Origin: Erwinia endophytica
Lineage (GTDB): Bacteria > Pseudomonadota > Gammaproteobacteria > Enterobacterales > Enterobacteriaceae
Direction of reading: 5' to 3'
DNA: 64,000 bases
Assembly: GCF_009295515.1 (NCBI RefSeq)
Contig: NZ_RQVV01000024.1
Location: 114,758-178,757 of the forward strand
Shown: positions 29,920-38,355 of the stretch, piece after piece
How the letters are laid out: each line of letters begins with the position of its first letter
How positions within the stretch are numbered: position 1 is the first letter of the stretch
Translations under genes and position numbers: made by a program
The notes under the pieces: generated by a model
Database searches by the model: none
The model's input: only the letters and a program-made list of their open reading frames with translations
What the model was told of the DNA's origin: nothing

Positions 29920-30960
29920 ATGAAGAAAATATTTATATATTTTATTGTTTTTCCTGTGTTTATTATAATTTCTGGCTGCGAACGGCATAACCAGGGCACG
30001 TCCGAACCGACGCTGGTGTTAGAAGGGCGCACGATGGGAACATTCTGGCGGGTGAGTCTTGCGGGAGTGTCGCCTGAGCGCAAAGATGAGTTGCAGAAAA
30101 AAATTCAGCAGCAACTGGATGGCGATGATCAACAGCTGTCCACCTGGAAAAGTGACTCGGTGCTTTCTCGCTTTAATCAGTATCGTGGGAATGCACCACA
30201 GCCGATCAGCGATAACATGGCCGATATTATCACCTGGTCATTGCGTATCGGACAAAAAACCCATGGCGCGATGGATATCACGGTTGGGCCGCTGGTCAAT
30301 CTATGGGGGTTTGGCCCTGATAAGCAACCCGTTAAAACCCCAGACCAGGCACAGATCGATGCTGCTCGTGCATTGACCGGTCTGCAGCATTTGCATGTTA
30401 TTCAGAGTGTGGAAGGCGCTTATTTGCAGAAAGACCTGGCCGGACTGTATGTTGACCTTTCCACGGTAGGCGAGGGATTTGCCACTGATCATCTGGCGCG
30501 TCTGATGGAGAAGGAGGGGATTAACCGCTACCTTGTTTCTGTTGGTGGCGCGGTGCTGACCCGTGGGATGAACCCGCAAGGGGAACCATGGCGGGTGGCG
30601 ATTCAAAAGCCGACGGATAAAGAGAATGCCGTGCAGGCGCTTGTCGATCTACAAGGACACGGCATCAGTACTTCCGGCAGTTATCGGAACTATTATGAGC
30701 TGGATGGCAAACGGATTTCTCACATTATCGATCCCACGACGGGGAGACCGATCCAGCATAAGCTGGTTTCCGCCACGGTGATTGCCACCACGGCACTGGA
30801 AGCAGATGGTTGGGATACCGGATTAATGGTGCTTGGCGAAGAAAAAGCCAAAGCGCTGGCGCTGCGCGAGAATCTCGCGGTTTATCTGATAATCAAACAA
30901 GGTAATGGTTTCACTACCTGGATGTCGCCCCAATTTAAAGCTTTTATCGTGCAACAATAA
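29920..30960 (+). CDS. apbE: FAD:protein FMN transferase (lipoprotein)
   Basis: ApbE attaches FMN covalently to threonine residues of periplasm-facing subunits of NQR- and RNF-type redox pumps. The 346-residue protein starts with a lipoprotein signal (MKKIFIYFIVFPVFIIISGC). It shows the flavin-transferase stretches EGRTMGTFWRVSLAG, DITVGPLVNLWGFGP, VDLSTVGEGFATD and SGSYRNYYELDGKRISHIIDPTTGRP. The frame is open further upstream to 29776, but only the ATG at 29920 gives a signal peptide. ada, which lies between apbE and alkB in E. coli, is missing. Confidence 0.95.
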   Translation: MKKIFIYFIVFPVFIIISGCERHNQGTSEPTLVLEGRTMGTFWRVSLAGVSPERKDELQKKIQQQLDGDDQQLSTWKSDSVLSRFNQYRGNAPQPISDNMADIITWSLRIGQKTHGAMDITVGPLVNLWGFGPDKQPVKTPDQAQIDAARALTGLQHLHVIQSVEGAYLQKDLAGLYVDLSTVGEGFATDHLARLMEKEGINRYLVSVGGAVLTRGMNPQGEPWRVAIQKPTDKENAVQALVDLQGHGISTSGSYRNYYELDGKRISHIIDPTTGRPIQHKLVSATVIATTALEADGWDTGLMVLGEEKAKALALRENLAVYLIIKQGNGFTTWMSPQFKAFIVQQ

Positions 30961-30983
30961 AGGTAAGCGCCTGAGGAGGCCAC

Positions 30984-31628
30984 GTGCTGGATTTATTTAG
31001 TGAAGAGGCTCCCTGGTCCGAACCGCTGGCAGAGGGGGCGGTCATTCTGCGCCGACGTGCACGGGATGAAGCAAATACCTTGATGGCCCTGGTGACTGAG
31101 ATTGCGGCAAAAAATCCTTTTTATCACCGCATTACGCCAGGTGGTCACCGGATGTCGGTGGCGATGACTAATTGTGGGGATTTCGGCTGGTCAACCGATT
31201 CCCGGGGCTATCAGTACAGCGAGCGTGACAGTATGACCGGTCATCGCTGGCCGGGCATGCCTGAACTGTTTCGGCAAATGGCCACGATCTGTGCGGCAGA
31301 GGCCGGTTTTACTCACTTTACCCCTGATGCCTGCCTGATTAACCGCTATGAGCCCGGCGCGAAGCTGACCCTGCATCAGGATAAAGACGAGCAGGACCTG
31401 ACGCAGCCGATCGTGTCGGTTTCTCTTGGCCTGCCAGCGGTTTTTCAGTTTGGCGGTTTTGAGCGGGGCGATGCGACTCAGCGGGTGCTGCTGGAGCACG
31501 GTGATATTGTGGTCTGGGGGGGACCTTCCCGCCTGTGCTATCACGGTATCCTGCCGCTCAAACCCGGGCTCCATCCGCTTACCGGGGCTTTTCGCTATAA
31601 TCTGACCTTCCGTCGCGCCTTTCGTTAG
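30984..31628 (+). CDS. alkB: Alpha-ketoglutarate-dependent DNA dealkylase AlkB
   Basis: AlkB removes methyl groups from 1-methyladenine and 3-methylcytosine in DNA and RNA by oxidative demethylation. The 214-residue product keeps the Fe(II) ligands His131, Asp133 and His187 (LHQDKD and CYHGI) and the 2-oxoglutarate arginine in RYNLTFRRA. It lies 23 bases after apbE and is probably co-transcribed with it. In E. coli alkB is in the ada operon. With no ada here, the adaptive-response control must differ. Confidence 0.97.
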   Translation: MLDLFSEEAPWSEPLAEGAVILRRRARDEANTLMALVTEIAAKNPFYHRITPGGHRMSVAMTNCGDFGWSTDSRGYQYSERDSMTGHRWPGMPELFRQMATICAAEAGFTHFTPDACLINRYEPGAKLTLHQDKDEQDLTQPIVSVSLGLPAVFQFGGFERGDATQRVLLEHGDIVVWGGPSRLCYHGILPLKPGLHPLTGAFRYNLTFRRAFR

Positions 31629-31714
31629 TTGTCCAGAACGCGAGGGAATTGTTATTGATATCATCTGACTTCTGATTAAACTGCAGCCTGCGCAAAATCG
31701 ACCTGGATGGTGTC

Positions 31715-33367
31715 ATGGAATTGCTCCGCGTTGTTTACCAGCAATATCGTTGGCCTTTTGTAGCGGTTATCCTTCTCAATTTACTCAGCGCTCTCCTGGG
31801 CATTGGGGTCATTGCTTTTATCAATCGTGAGCTGATTGTTTCGTTTAACGCCTCGTTGAGGGTTCTGCCCGAGTTTCTGGGCCTGTTGGTGTTGCTGATG
31901 GCGGTGACACTGGCTTCCCAATGGGCGTTGACGCTATTGGGCCACCACTTTGTGTATCGGCTGCGTGGCGAGTTTATCAAACGTATCCTTGATACCCGGC
32001 TTGAACGGATCGAGCAGATCGGCAGTCCACACCTGCTGGCGGCGCTGACCAGTGACGTGCGTAATATCACCCTCGCTTTTGTTCGCCTGCCCGAGTTGCT
32101 CCAGGGGATTGTTCTGACCATTGGTTCCGCCATTTACCTGGCCTGGCTATCGATGGCGATGCTGCTGATTACCGCCGTCTGGCTGGTCATCACTATCGTT
32201 GGCGGCTGGCTGCTGGTATCGAAAGTTTATCGTCATATGGCCAGGTTGCGTGATATTGAAGATCAGTTGTATACCGACTATCAGAACATCATTGCCGGAC
32301 GTAAAGAACTGGCATTGAACCGCCAGCGCGCGCAGATGATTTATGAGACGGTATATCAGGAGGATGCGCGGGCCTGGCGTCACCACATTGTGCGTGCTGA
32401 TACCTTCCACCTTAGTGCGGTAAACTGGTCCAATATTATGATGTTGGGCTCGATTGGCCTGGTGTTTTTTATGGCAAACAGCCTGGGGTGGGCGGATACT
32501 GCCGTGGCGGCAACCTACTCATTAACGCTGTTATTCTTGCGAACGCCATTGCTTGCGGCAATCGGCGCATTGCCGACGTTGCTGAGTGCGCAGGTCGCTT
32601 TTAACCAACTCAACACTTTCAGGCTTGAGGAGTATCAACCTGATTTTGCCGCTCCGGCTGGTGCAAAAAACTGGCAGACTCTGGAACTGCGCGAGTTGCG
32701 ATTCCATTATGGTGATCGCGGATTTGCAGTTGGCCCGATAAATATGACCTTGAAACGGGGCGAACGGGTGTTTCTGATTGGCGGCAACGGCAGCGGTAAA
32801 TCCACCCTGGCCATGTTGCTGACCGGGCTGTACCAGCCGACATCCGGGCAGATTTTGCTGGATGGTGAAGAGATCGATGTGGCAAACAATGAACATTATC
32901 GTCGGTTATTCTCGGCGGTTTTTACCGATGTACACCTGTTTGACCGGCTGATTAACGATAAAGGCGAGCCAGCCGATCCGCTGAAAGTACAACAGTGGCT
33001 TGAACGCCTGAAAATACAGGACAAAATCACGTTGTCAGGCAACCGGGTGCTCGATCTTAAGCTGTCAAAAGGTCAAAGCAAACGTCTGGCGTTGCTGTTG
33101 GCCATTGCCGAACAGCGTGACATCCTGCTGCTGGATGAATGGGCCGCCGATCAGGACCCACATTTTCGCCGTATTTTTTACCGCGAGTTGCTGCCGTGGC
33201 TGAAAGCAATGGGGAAAACTGTCTTCGCTATCAGCCATGATGACCATTACTTTCAACACGCAGATCGCTTGTTTGAGATGCGTGAGGGCAAGTTAAGCGA
33301 GTTGGTTGGGCAGGAAAGAGAAGCGGCCACTCGGGATGCGGTGAAACGTACGGACGTCGCCAATTGA
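31715..33367 (+). CDS. yojI: ABC transporter YojI (permease and ATPase in one chain)
   Basis: The 550-residue protein fuses a six-helix export permease (residues about 1-310) to an ATP-binding domain. Walker A is [13 protein letters not shown], the signature is [12 protein letters not shown], Walker B is [12 protein letters not shown], and the switch His is in AISHDDHYF. In E. coli YojI pumps out microcin J25 together with TolC. The family also resembles SyrD/PvdE cyclic-peptide exporters, so a siderophore or peptide substrate is possible here. That is of interest because a phosphopantetheinyl transferase lies next to it. Confidence 0.95.
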   Translation: MELLRVVYQQYRWPFVAVILLNLLSALLGIGVIAFINRELIVSFNASLRVLPEFLGLLVLLMAVTLASQWALTLLGHHFVYRLRGEFIKRILDTRLERIEQIGSPHLLAALTSDVRNITLAFVRLPELLQGIVLTIGSAIYLAWLSMAMLLITAVWLVITIVGGWLLVSKVYRHMARLRDIEDQLYTDYQNIIAGRKELALNRQRAQMIYETVYQEDARAWRHHIVRADTFHLSAVNWSNIMMLGSIGLVFFMANSLGWADTAVAATYSLTLLFLRTPLLAAIGALPTLLSAQVAFNQLNTFRLEEYQPDFAAPAGAKNWQTLELRELRFHYGDRGFAVGPINMTLKRGERVFLIGGNGSGKSTLAMLLTGLYQPTSGQILLDGEEIDVANNEHYRRLFSAVFTDVHLFDRLINDKGEPADPLKVQQWLERLKIQDKITLSGNRVLDLKLSKGQSKRLALLLAIAEQRDILLLDEWAADQDPHFRRIFYRELLPWLKAMGKTVFAISHDDHYFQHADRLFEMREGKLSELVGQEREAATRDAVKRTDVAN

Positions 33368-33494
33368 TTAGCAGAATGCGGCATATGTACTGCAAATATA
33401 CTTGTTTGTCAGCTAGATAATGTAAGGGTAGGGTGGTGGTGACAGTATTCTTCTGCTGTCCTGGACTTCCCCGTCGTCTTGCCAAATGGTCTGT

Positions 33495-33527
33495 ACCGGT
33501 CTGAGTTTGTCTCTGGCCGGTTTTTTT
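33495..33527 (+). terminator. Terminator after yojI
   Basis: An ACCGG / CCGGT stem with an inner GAG / CTC pairing and a run of seven T separates yojI from the convergent phosphopantetheinyl transferase gene. The stem is interrupted. Confidence 0.75.
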
Positions 33528-34302
33528 ATGCCCATGGTGTAACCACCCAACTGAGCACTTCGTCTTGTTGGAATTGCACATGTCCACGAAAAAGTCGTCC
33601 GGCAGGAAAATCTGTAGAGAAATGGCGGGTGAGCCTGAGAACAATGGTGCTGGCGGCGGGGGCGCAATCGACGATCTCCGCGGAAGTAAAGTCCATAAAT
33701 TCTCGCAGGGAGGGAAAAATCGCTTTATACAGACTTTCTTTTATTGAAAATGCTATGGTCAGTGCGTGGGTAAAAGGTAATCCACTGCGCTGTAAAACGG
33801 CTTTCTCTTTCTCACTGATAATCATTTTTTGTATGTCATCAGCCGTATTACTGCTTATCAATTGTTCACAATCAACCCCCAACAGTTTGCGGCAGGTCGC
33901 CTGAGCCAGTAACAGGCAGACACGGTGCTGGGTATGGGAAAGTGAACCGATAATGCCGAGAGGCCAGACAGGTGCGCGTGTGACATCATTGCTGAGTACG
34001 AAGTTATCAATGCCCATCAGACTGAGTGCAAAACGCGCGCAAACCCGGCTGGCAAGATACTCGGCCCGGCGTTTTTTGACCGCCTTGTGCAGATGAGCGG
34101 GAAGGGAGAGATCAAAATCATTAAACAGGGATTCACAAAAATGCTGTGGATGGTAGCTCGCTCGCAACAGAAGAACATCGGGATGTTCGGCAGGAGAAAA
34201 GGTGGCAATGTCACTTAAAAAATTCAGCGCGGCAGGCGGAATGACCAGGTCGAATGCCGGGTCACAGGGTAACAGATGACGGGCTGTCAGTGGGTTATCC
34301 AT
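33526..34302 (-). CDS. 4'-Phosphopantetheinyl transferase (EntD/Sfp type)
   Basis: The enzyme loads the phosphopantetheine arm onto carrier domains of nonribosomal peptide or polyketide synthases. The 258-residue protein shows the three family motifs: KKRRAEYLASRVCARFAL (about residue 72), GSLSHTQHRVCLLLA, and the Mg-binding GVDCE followed by FSIKESLYKAIFP. By likeness to EntD it should serve siderophore synthesis. No synthase genes lie in this window, so the target is unknown. It is convergent with yojI. Confidence 0.93.
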   Translation of the reverse strand: MDNPLTARHLLPCDPAFDLVIPPAALNFLSDIATFSPAEHPDVLLLRASYHPQHFCESLFNDFDLSLPAHLHKAVKKRRAEYLASRVCARFALSLMGIDNFVLSNDVTRAPVWPLGIIGSLSHTQHRVCLLLAQATCRKLLGVDCEQLISSNTADDIQKMIISEKEKAVLQRSGLPFTHALTIAFSIKESLYKAIFPSLREFMDFTSAEIVDCAPAASTIVLRLTRHFSTDFPAGRLFRGHVQFQQDEVLSWVVTPWA

Positions 34303-34650
34303 ACTTATCTACTCTGCTTATTTCATCAGAGCATGATTTAATCAGGTTAGATTCGTGATAGCAAAAAGTAATCGACAGATGGGAGACGATGACTCTTTTA
34401 GTGAAGGGTAAATGTTTTTCAGCGAGACGACAAAATGATCGTTGCCTTGAGAAATTTTAGCGCCCAGAACGCACCAGTGACAAAAATCATGCCCGCAGAC
34501 TTGTCGCTGTGTTGATGCTGCGCCGGGGCGACACTATCAGTATTCGTTATCTTAAATAATTTTCTGTATTATCAAGGCTGGCAAATTATCTTTTCTGACA
34601 GATAAAAAGGCGTTTTACAGTGCCAATTTCCGCGTATATGTGGTTAAAAT
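34303..34650. other. Non-coding stretch at the start of the scrap region
   Basis: About 350 bases without a credible gene. The phosphopantetheinyl transferase promoter should lie at its left edge. I looked for a Fur box and saw no convincing one. At its right edge the sequence becomes AT-rich and enters the first hcp fragment without a normal gene start. Confidence 0.6.
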
Positions 34651-34923
34651 ATGTACAATGCTGTCGCTAAAGGACAGACGTTAAAATCTGCTGAAATTCG
34701 GTGGTATAGAATCAATCACGCAGGTCAGGAGAAATGTTATTTTGTGATGCCCGCAGAGGGCGTAAAAATCACAGGTGTTAATCCTGGTATGCCAGGCACA
34801 AAAATGACCGGGAACGAGCAGATAAATTACATGAATTCGATTTCTCTGATGTACGATAAAATTACCCGGCGTTATGTGGATGGTAATATCCAATATACTG
34901 ACGACTGGAATGTTAAATCATAA
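34651..34923 (+). pseudogene. Hcp (type VI secretion tube) gene, 3' fragment
   Basis: The 90 codons correspond to the last half of a normal Hcp protein of about 165 residues. They begin near the YKAVATGQTLKSAEI part (here YNAVAKGQTLKSAEIRWYR) and end YVDGNIQYTDDWN. The N-terminal half that forms most of the ring is absent, and the ATG at 34651 is probably accidental. It points right, opposite to the second hcp remnant at 37606-37995, with which it shares about half its residues. Confidence 0.85.
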
Positions 34924-35245
34924 TGAAAAAGGAGCGCCGCTATCGGTGCACTTTTCTAATTACTGCCGTATGTTTTTTTATCCTTCCTTACTACGCGGAT
35001 AATTTAATTGGCGTTCAATGAATCTAATTATGATCTGATAAGAAATTATAGTGATAAGGGGACACATAATTAAAAGTGAAATGCCTGTAATGCCTTCGAT
35101 ATCTGGACTTTTAAAAAAGTCAGCTATTTTTCTCCAAAAATCATAATCGGTCAATCCTACTGGTGAAGATGGATGAAGAAAAAAGGGTCAAGTATTCAAT
35201 GTGTTGACATGTCTGTATAATTCTCGATTTTACGGGTAAGGATTT

Positions 35246-35521
35246 ATGGCTCTGGTTGACGTGAAATGTCCCTTTTGTGAACGTATTGATGCTGTTAAAA
35301 AACATGGGAGCGGTAAGGCCGGGCACCAGCGTTACCGCTGTCAGTCATGCTGTCGTACTTTCCAGCTTAATTACGCTTATCGAGCCTGCCGGCCGGGTAT
35401 GAAAGAGCAAATTGTTGACCTTGCAATGAACAATGCCGGTATCCGGGATACCGCACGGGCGTTACATATCAGCATTAATGCTGTCGTGCGCACGTTAAAA
35501 AACTCTCGCCCCGATGTGTAA
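35246..35521 (+). CDS. insA: IS1-family InsA-like protein
   Basis: The 91-residue protein has the length of IS1 InsA. It has its zinc-finger layout (CPFCERIDAVKKHGSGKAGHQRYRCQSC) followed by a helix-turn-helix (NNAGIRDTARALHISINAVV). InsA is the inhibitor and DNA-binding part of IS1. Identity to the classic IS1 is moderate, so it is a distant IS1 relative. The downstream insB frame is broken, so this element cannot move by itself. Confidence 0.9.
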   Translation: MALVDVKCPFCERIDAVKKHGSGKAGHQRYRCQSCCRTFQLNYAYRACRPGMKEQIVDLAMNNAGIRDTARALHISINAVVRTLKNSRPDV

Positions 35522-35818
35522 CCACTCTCCCTCTGGATAACCTGCAAATTCAGCTCATTTGCAAAGTTGATGAAATGTGGTCATTTGTGGGAAGCAAAAA
35601 GCGGCAACGCTGGCCTTCTGGTGTACAGATAACTTCAGCGCCTGGGACATGCTGCCGGATAAAAGACACATACTGGCAAACGCATTGAACGTGAAAACCT
35701 GAACCTTCGTAACCGGTTAAAGCGACTAAATCGCAAGACTCTCGGATACTCAAAATTAGCGGAAATGCACGATAAGGTTATCGGCACATTCATCGAGCGT
35801 GAGTATTACCTACAATAA
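35522..35818 (+). pseudogene. insB: IS1-family InsB, internally deleted
   Basis: A first piece encodes LQIQLICKVDEMWSFVGSKK and a last piece encodes RIERENLNLRNRLKRLNRKT and DKVIGTFIEREYYLQ, ending with TAA at 35816. These are the beginning and end of InsB, the transposase. The middle, including most of the DDE catalytic core, is missing, and the frame changes between the pieces. Confidence 0.85.
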
Positions 35819-35845
35819 CCAGATCTACACATTGAATACATGACC

Positions 35846-36417
35846 ATCTGCTGAGTTACGCGCACCGGACGGCGCCGAAACTTGTAGTTAAAGCCGCGGG
35901 CGGAAAATTACATAAATGCCTCGCCGTACTGTCAACACTGGCATTTGAAGAATACTCCCGATCTGCGGCCACGGTCAGCGAATGCCAGCATTGCTATGGT
36001 TTTTTTTCAGTGTGGCGCGATGTTGTGAAATATCCTGGCTACATTAATAAGCAAACCGGTGAAATAGTGATAGAGCCGGGAACGGAGCACCGGTGTGTAA
36101 GAGAAAAATGCGCACACTGTGGTGGAAAAGGTCGAATGGTTGCCCGTTGTCGCTGCAACGGTACTGGCCGTGTGCGTGACGTTGAAAAATCAGCACTGCA
36201 GAGTGTACCGGTAGATCGAGAGTGTGAACGTTGTAATGGTCGGGGGTTCAGGAGGACGCTGGGAACAAGGGTGTACAGGGCTATACATACACTGTTACCA
36301 GAGTTACAGGAACGCATCTGGAATAACAACTGGCTCCCATTTTTTGATCGGCTGGTGGAAAAATGCAGGGATGAGGAAACCCGCGCTGATATTGCGCTCA
36401 GGAAAGCAACATCATAA
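35846..36417 (+). pseudogene. Phage antitermination Q gene, 3' fragment (second copy)
   Basis: From 35846 the DNA is nearly identical to the Q gene of the prophage in this window (from 50862), up to about 36408. The N-terminal 70 or so codons are missing at the IS1 end. A six-base deletion has removed Val-Gly after the first CxxC pair (CQHCYG-FFSV against CQHCYGVGFVSV). The remaining frame is open and keeps the zinc-binding CAHCGGKG and CERCNGRG motifs. It marks the remains of another lambdoid prophage. Confidence 0.9.
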
Positions 36418-36498
36418 CACTTTCCATAAAATTGCTTTTTGCGGGATGGTAGCAGTCCGTGTACACTATTATCCTGTTTTTTCTGAGGAATTAAGAGA

Positions 36499-36990
36499 AT
36501 GAAAAAGTGGTTGTTTTTTTGCGTTCTGATGGCCGTTTCTACATTAGGTAATGCAGCGAGTAATGCCGACAATGAAGCATACTCGGCCCCCCCACTTCCA
36601 GACAAAGAAATTGTTATGCAGGTCTATGATGCGCTTAGATCAGAAGCTGCCGATCCTCAAAAAGATAAATTTATTAAAGATCATAAATTGCAAGGCAAGA
36701 TGTCGGGATATATTGACGCTTTCGATATCGATAATAACCGACTGAAATTCACTGTAACCCGACTCGCATCGGAAAGAATGACAAAAGCCAAGGTAAAGGT
36801 TGTTTTTCAGGGTAGTCCATCAGATGATTTTAAAAAATATATGGAAAATCCTGTTTATGATGAATACTACAAAGTTAAAAGCAGTAAAGGGGTAACTGCT
36901 ATATATGAAGCATTTAACATGCCATCGGCTGATGAAGGCTTCAGAGGTATTGGTATTGGGTCAGTATATATTGTTGATTATGAAGGCTAA
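36499..36990 (+). CDS. Secreted protein next to phage Q remnant; possible immunity or moron protein
   Basis: The 163-residue protein has a clear Sec signal peptide (MKKWLFFCVLMAVSTLGNAA). I do not recognise a named family with certainty. It is a distant paralogue of the 162-residue secreted protein at 51515-52003. Both share NN/KK-RLKF-V--LASE-MT and KYM---VY--YY motifs, and both directly follow a Q gene. It is convergent with a GH19 lysozyme, with a bidirectional hairpin between them. A periplasmic inhibitor of a peptidoglycan enzyme is a reasonable guess, not shown. A GAGGAATTAAGAG ribosome site precedes the ATG. Confidence 0.75.
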   Translation: MKKWLFFCVLMAVSTLGNAASNADNEAYSAPPLPDKEIVMQVYDALRSEAADPQKDKFIKDHKLQGKMSGYIDAFDIDNNRLKFTVTRLASERMTKAKVKVVFQGSPSDDFKKYMENPVYDEYYKVKSSKGVTAIYEAFNMPSADEGFRGIGIGSVYIVDYEG

Positions 36991-37004
36991 AAATTAAAAA
37001 CATA

Positions 37005-37021
37005 GGGGCGTTTCACGCCCC
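37005..37021. terminator. Bidirectional hairpin between the secreted protein and the lysozyme
   Basis: A GGGGCG / CGCCCC stem with a TTTCA loop lies between the two convergent stops. AT-rich flanks are present but there is no long T-run on either strand. Confidence 0.65.
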
Positions 37022-37027
37022 CATGAT

Positions 37028-37609
37028 TCATGAAATTTGGAGCGCCTTTTTTGCTTTTTTTAGTGCGTCTCGTCTTCTTTCCCTTCCTGTAGGTCCGCCA
37101 TTTATCAGATGGCATATTCCATCAAAATCATCCCTGTCAGCTTTAGTGTTTAATCCTCTGCTAACCCAAAACGCACACGCAGTCCTTACGGCGATGGAAA
37201 AATTGGTTGCGACGGTCTCAGGATGATTAACCAGATCTTCGCCTAATATTTTTCCATACTTTTCGTAATTTTCTCTACCTGTAAGATGCAGCAAACCACG
37301 CCCGATAAATTTAGGTCCATCTCCGGGAAGGTGATTGCCTACCCTTCGCCCGGCATTGGTTGTTGGTTCGTATTTTTTCCCGTCAGTATCCTCTCGGAGC
37401 GCCAGAAATCCCGCCGTTTCACAGCAAGCCTGAGCCAGAAAATGGGCTACGCGTAATTTATTCCGGTTTATATCATAGACTGAAAACCAGTGGTTCATAT
37501 GAAATGGAAGCGCGTAGCAGTCAGTTTGCTGGATATTTCTCTTATTTATATTACTTATATACAGCGGAGCGGCTACCTTTAAAAGCAGTTCCGGAGTTAT
37601 CGTAATCAT
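37028..37609 (-). CDS. GH19-family lysozyme/chitinase-like enzyme, likely type VI effector
   Basis: The 193-residue protein has the hallmarks of glycoside hydrolase family 19: an N-terminal catalytic Glu region (HFLAQACCETAGF) and the KFIGRGLLHLTGRENYEKYG loop, then the closing ICHLINGGPTGRERRRDALKKA. Bacterial members cut peptidoglycan and serve as phage endolysins or type VI effectors. The ATG at 37609 overlaps the hcp stop as ATGA, so it was made by coupling to an Hcp tube protein. That favours a secreted effector. It has no signal peptide, as expected for either role. Confidence 0.85.
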   Translation of the reverse strand: MITITPELLLKVAAPLYISNINKRNIQQTDCYALPFHMNHWFSVYDINRNKLRVAHFLAQACCETAGFLALREDTDGKKYEPTTNAGRRVGNHLPGDGPKFIGRGLLHLTGRENYEKYGKILGEDLVNHPETVATNFSIAVRTACAFWVSRGLNTKADRDDFDGICHLINGGPTGRERRRDALKKAKKALQIS

Positions 37610-37995
37610 GCCGTTGTTCGCTCGTTCCATGCATCAGTAAACTGTACATTGCCATCACAGTACTTCCAGGTGATTTTTTCGTAGCGTAGGGAAACGTGCT
37701 CTGTATGATTGGTTTTTTCTTCATCAGCCATTGATGGACTGACGGAAACAACCTTAACGCCTTCCAACAACATATTAAAATATTCCTTCTCTTGTCCTGC
37801 ATCATTGATGTGGTACCAGCGGATTTCGGCTGATTTCAACTTCTGTCCTGTAGCTACAGCCTTGTATAAATAAGGAGAAGAGGAATCGAACACCTTTTCA
37901 ATCATCATTGCACCATGAACGCGGGTACCGGTCAACTTTCCGGTGTTGTCATCGGTAGGGATGTGTAGTGGATCGAATGCTTGATTATAAAACAC
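37606..37995 (-). pseudogene. Hcp (type VI secretion tube) gene, 5'-truncated
   Basis: Codons 1-129 of the open frame read IPTDDNTGKLTGTRVHG, SSPYLYKAVATGQKLKSAEIRWYHINDAGQ and KITWKYCDGNVQFTDAWNER, the standard Hcp body from about residue 40 to the end. The first 40 or so residues are lost. An in-frame TGA lies a few codons upstream of the GTG at 37995, where the sequence turns unrelated. It is the upstream gene of an hcp-lysozyme pair with an ATGA overlap. Confidence 0.88.
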
Positions 37996-38087
37996 AGGCT
38001 GTTTTCAATAGTACTGTGCAGAATCTGACGCTCGACATGAACTCCGCAACGAGTGCCTCTGGCTCTAACTAAGCAATACTAATATAC

Positions 38088-38112
38088 ACCCGTCTTTATG
38101 GCGGGTTTTTTA
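38088..38112 (+). terminator. Intrinsic terminator of a lost rightward gene
   Basis: An ACCCG / CGGGT stem with a nine-base loop and six T. It follows a short open stretch on the plus strand (TVQNLTLDMNSATSASGSN, stop at about 38073), which looks like the last codons of a lost gene. Confidence 0.7.
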
Positions 38113-38129
38113 TTGCCTATGGAATGTGT

Positions 38130-38152
38130 CGGCACGTAGCGCAGCCTGGTAG
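38130..38152 (+). repeat. tRNA-Pro(GGG) 5' fragment
   Basis: CGGCACGTAGCGCAGCCTGG followed by TAG is the first 23 bases of proL-type tRNA-Pro. After it the sequence departs completely from a tRNA. It is on the plus strand, opposite to the tRNA-Pro 3' fragment 150 bases to the right. It is probably a relic of integration or inversion at this tRNA site. Confidence 0.8.
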
Positions 38153-38240
38153 AAAAGCATTAGTGAGCGAATAGCGAGCGATAGGAGCAGGGCGACTAAC
38201 AGTCATGCGGGTGTATTCACAGCAACTGTGAACGGAGTGA

Positions 38241-38290
38241 AAAAACAGCAGTCATAGCAGCGTTTGATTCTCATCAAACGCTGCTATGAC
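38241..38290 (-). terminator. Terminator of the tRNA-Pro gene (minus strand)
   Basis: A perfect 17-pair stem (GTCATAGCAGCGTTTGA / TCAAACGCTGCTATGAC, 38251-38267 and 38274-38290) with a six-base loop. Reading the minus strand it begins 13 bases after the tRNA CCA end and is followed closely by TTTTTT. It is best read as the native transcription stop of the tRNA-Pro gene that served as attB. Confidence 0.8.
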
Positions 38291-38302
38291 GGGGATATTT
38301 AT

Positions 38303-38355
38303 TGGTCGGCACGAGAGGATTTGAACCTCCGACCCCGGACACCCCATGACAGCGC
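38303..38355 (-). repeat. Prophage att site: tRNA-Pro 3' fragment
   Basis: The minus strand reads the anticodon-to-CCA part of tRNA-Pro (CATGGGGTGT... GTTCAAATCC...GTGCCGACCA). Bases that should form the 5' half are replaced by phage sequence. The integrase gene lies 150 bases away and points at the site. This is the attL copy, and the full tRNA should stand at the far end of the prophage outside this window. It is too incomplete to make a tRNA. Confidence 0.85.

Larger units (their letters stand above)
35200..35845 (+). mobile_element. Decayed IS1-type insertion sequence
   Basis: The stretch covers insA and the insB remnant. I could not find matching terminal inverted repeats, so both boundaries are approximate. 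The right one is set by the abrupt start of phage Q homology at 35846. The insertion or a later deletion removed the front half of that Q gene. Confidence 0.65.

Noticed and set aside
36039..36605. A 188-codon minus-strand frame opposite the Q fragment
   Set aside because: The corresponding stretch opposite the intact Q gene is open too, so it is a by-product of Q codon use.
37976..38073. Short plus-strand frame ending TVQNLTLDMNSATSASGSN before a terminator
   Set aside because: It may be the end of a lost gene, but only some 30 codons remain, partly antisense to hcp, and no family is recognisable.
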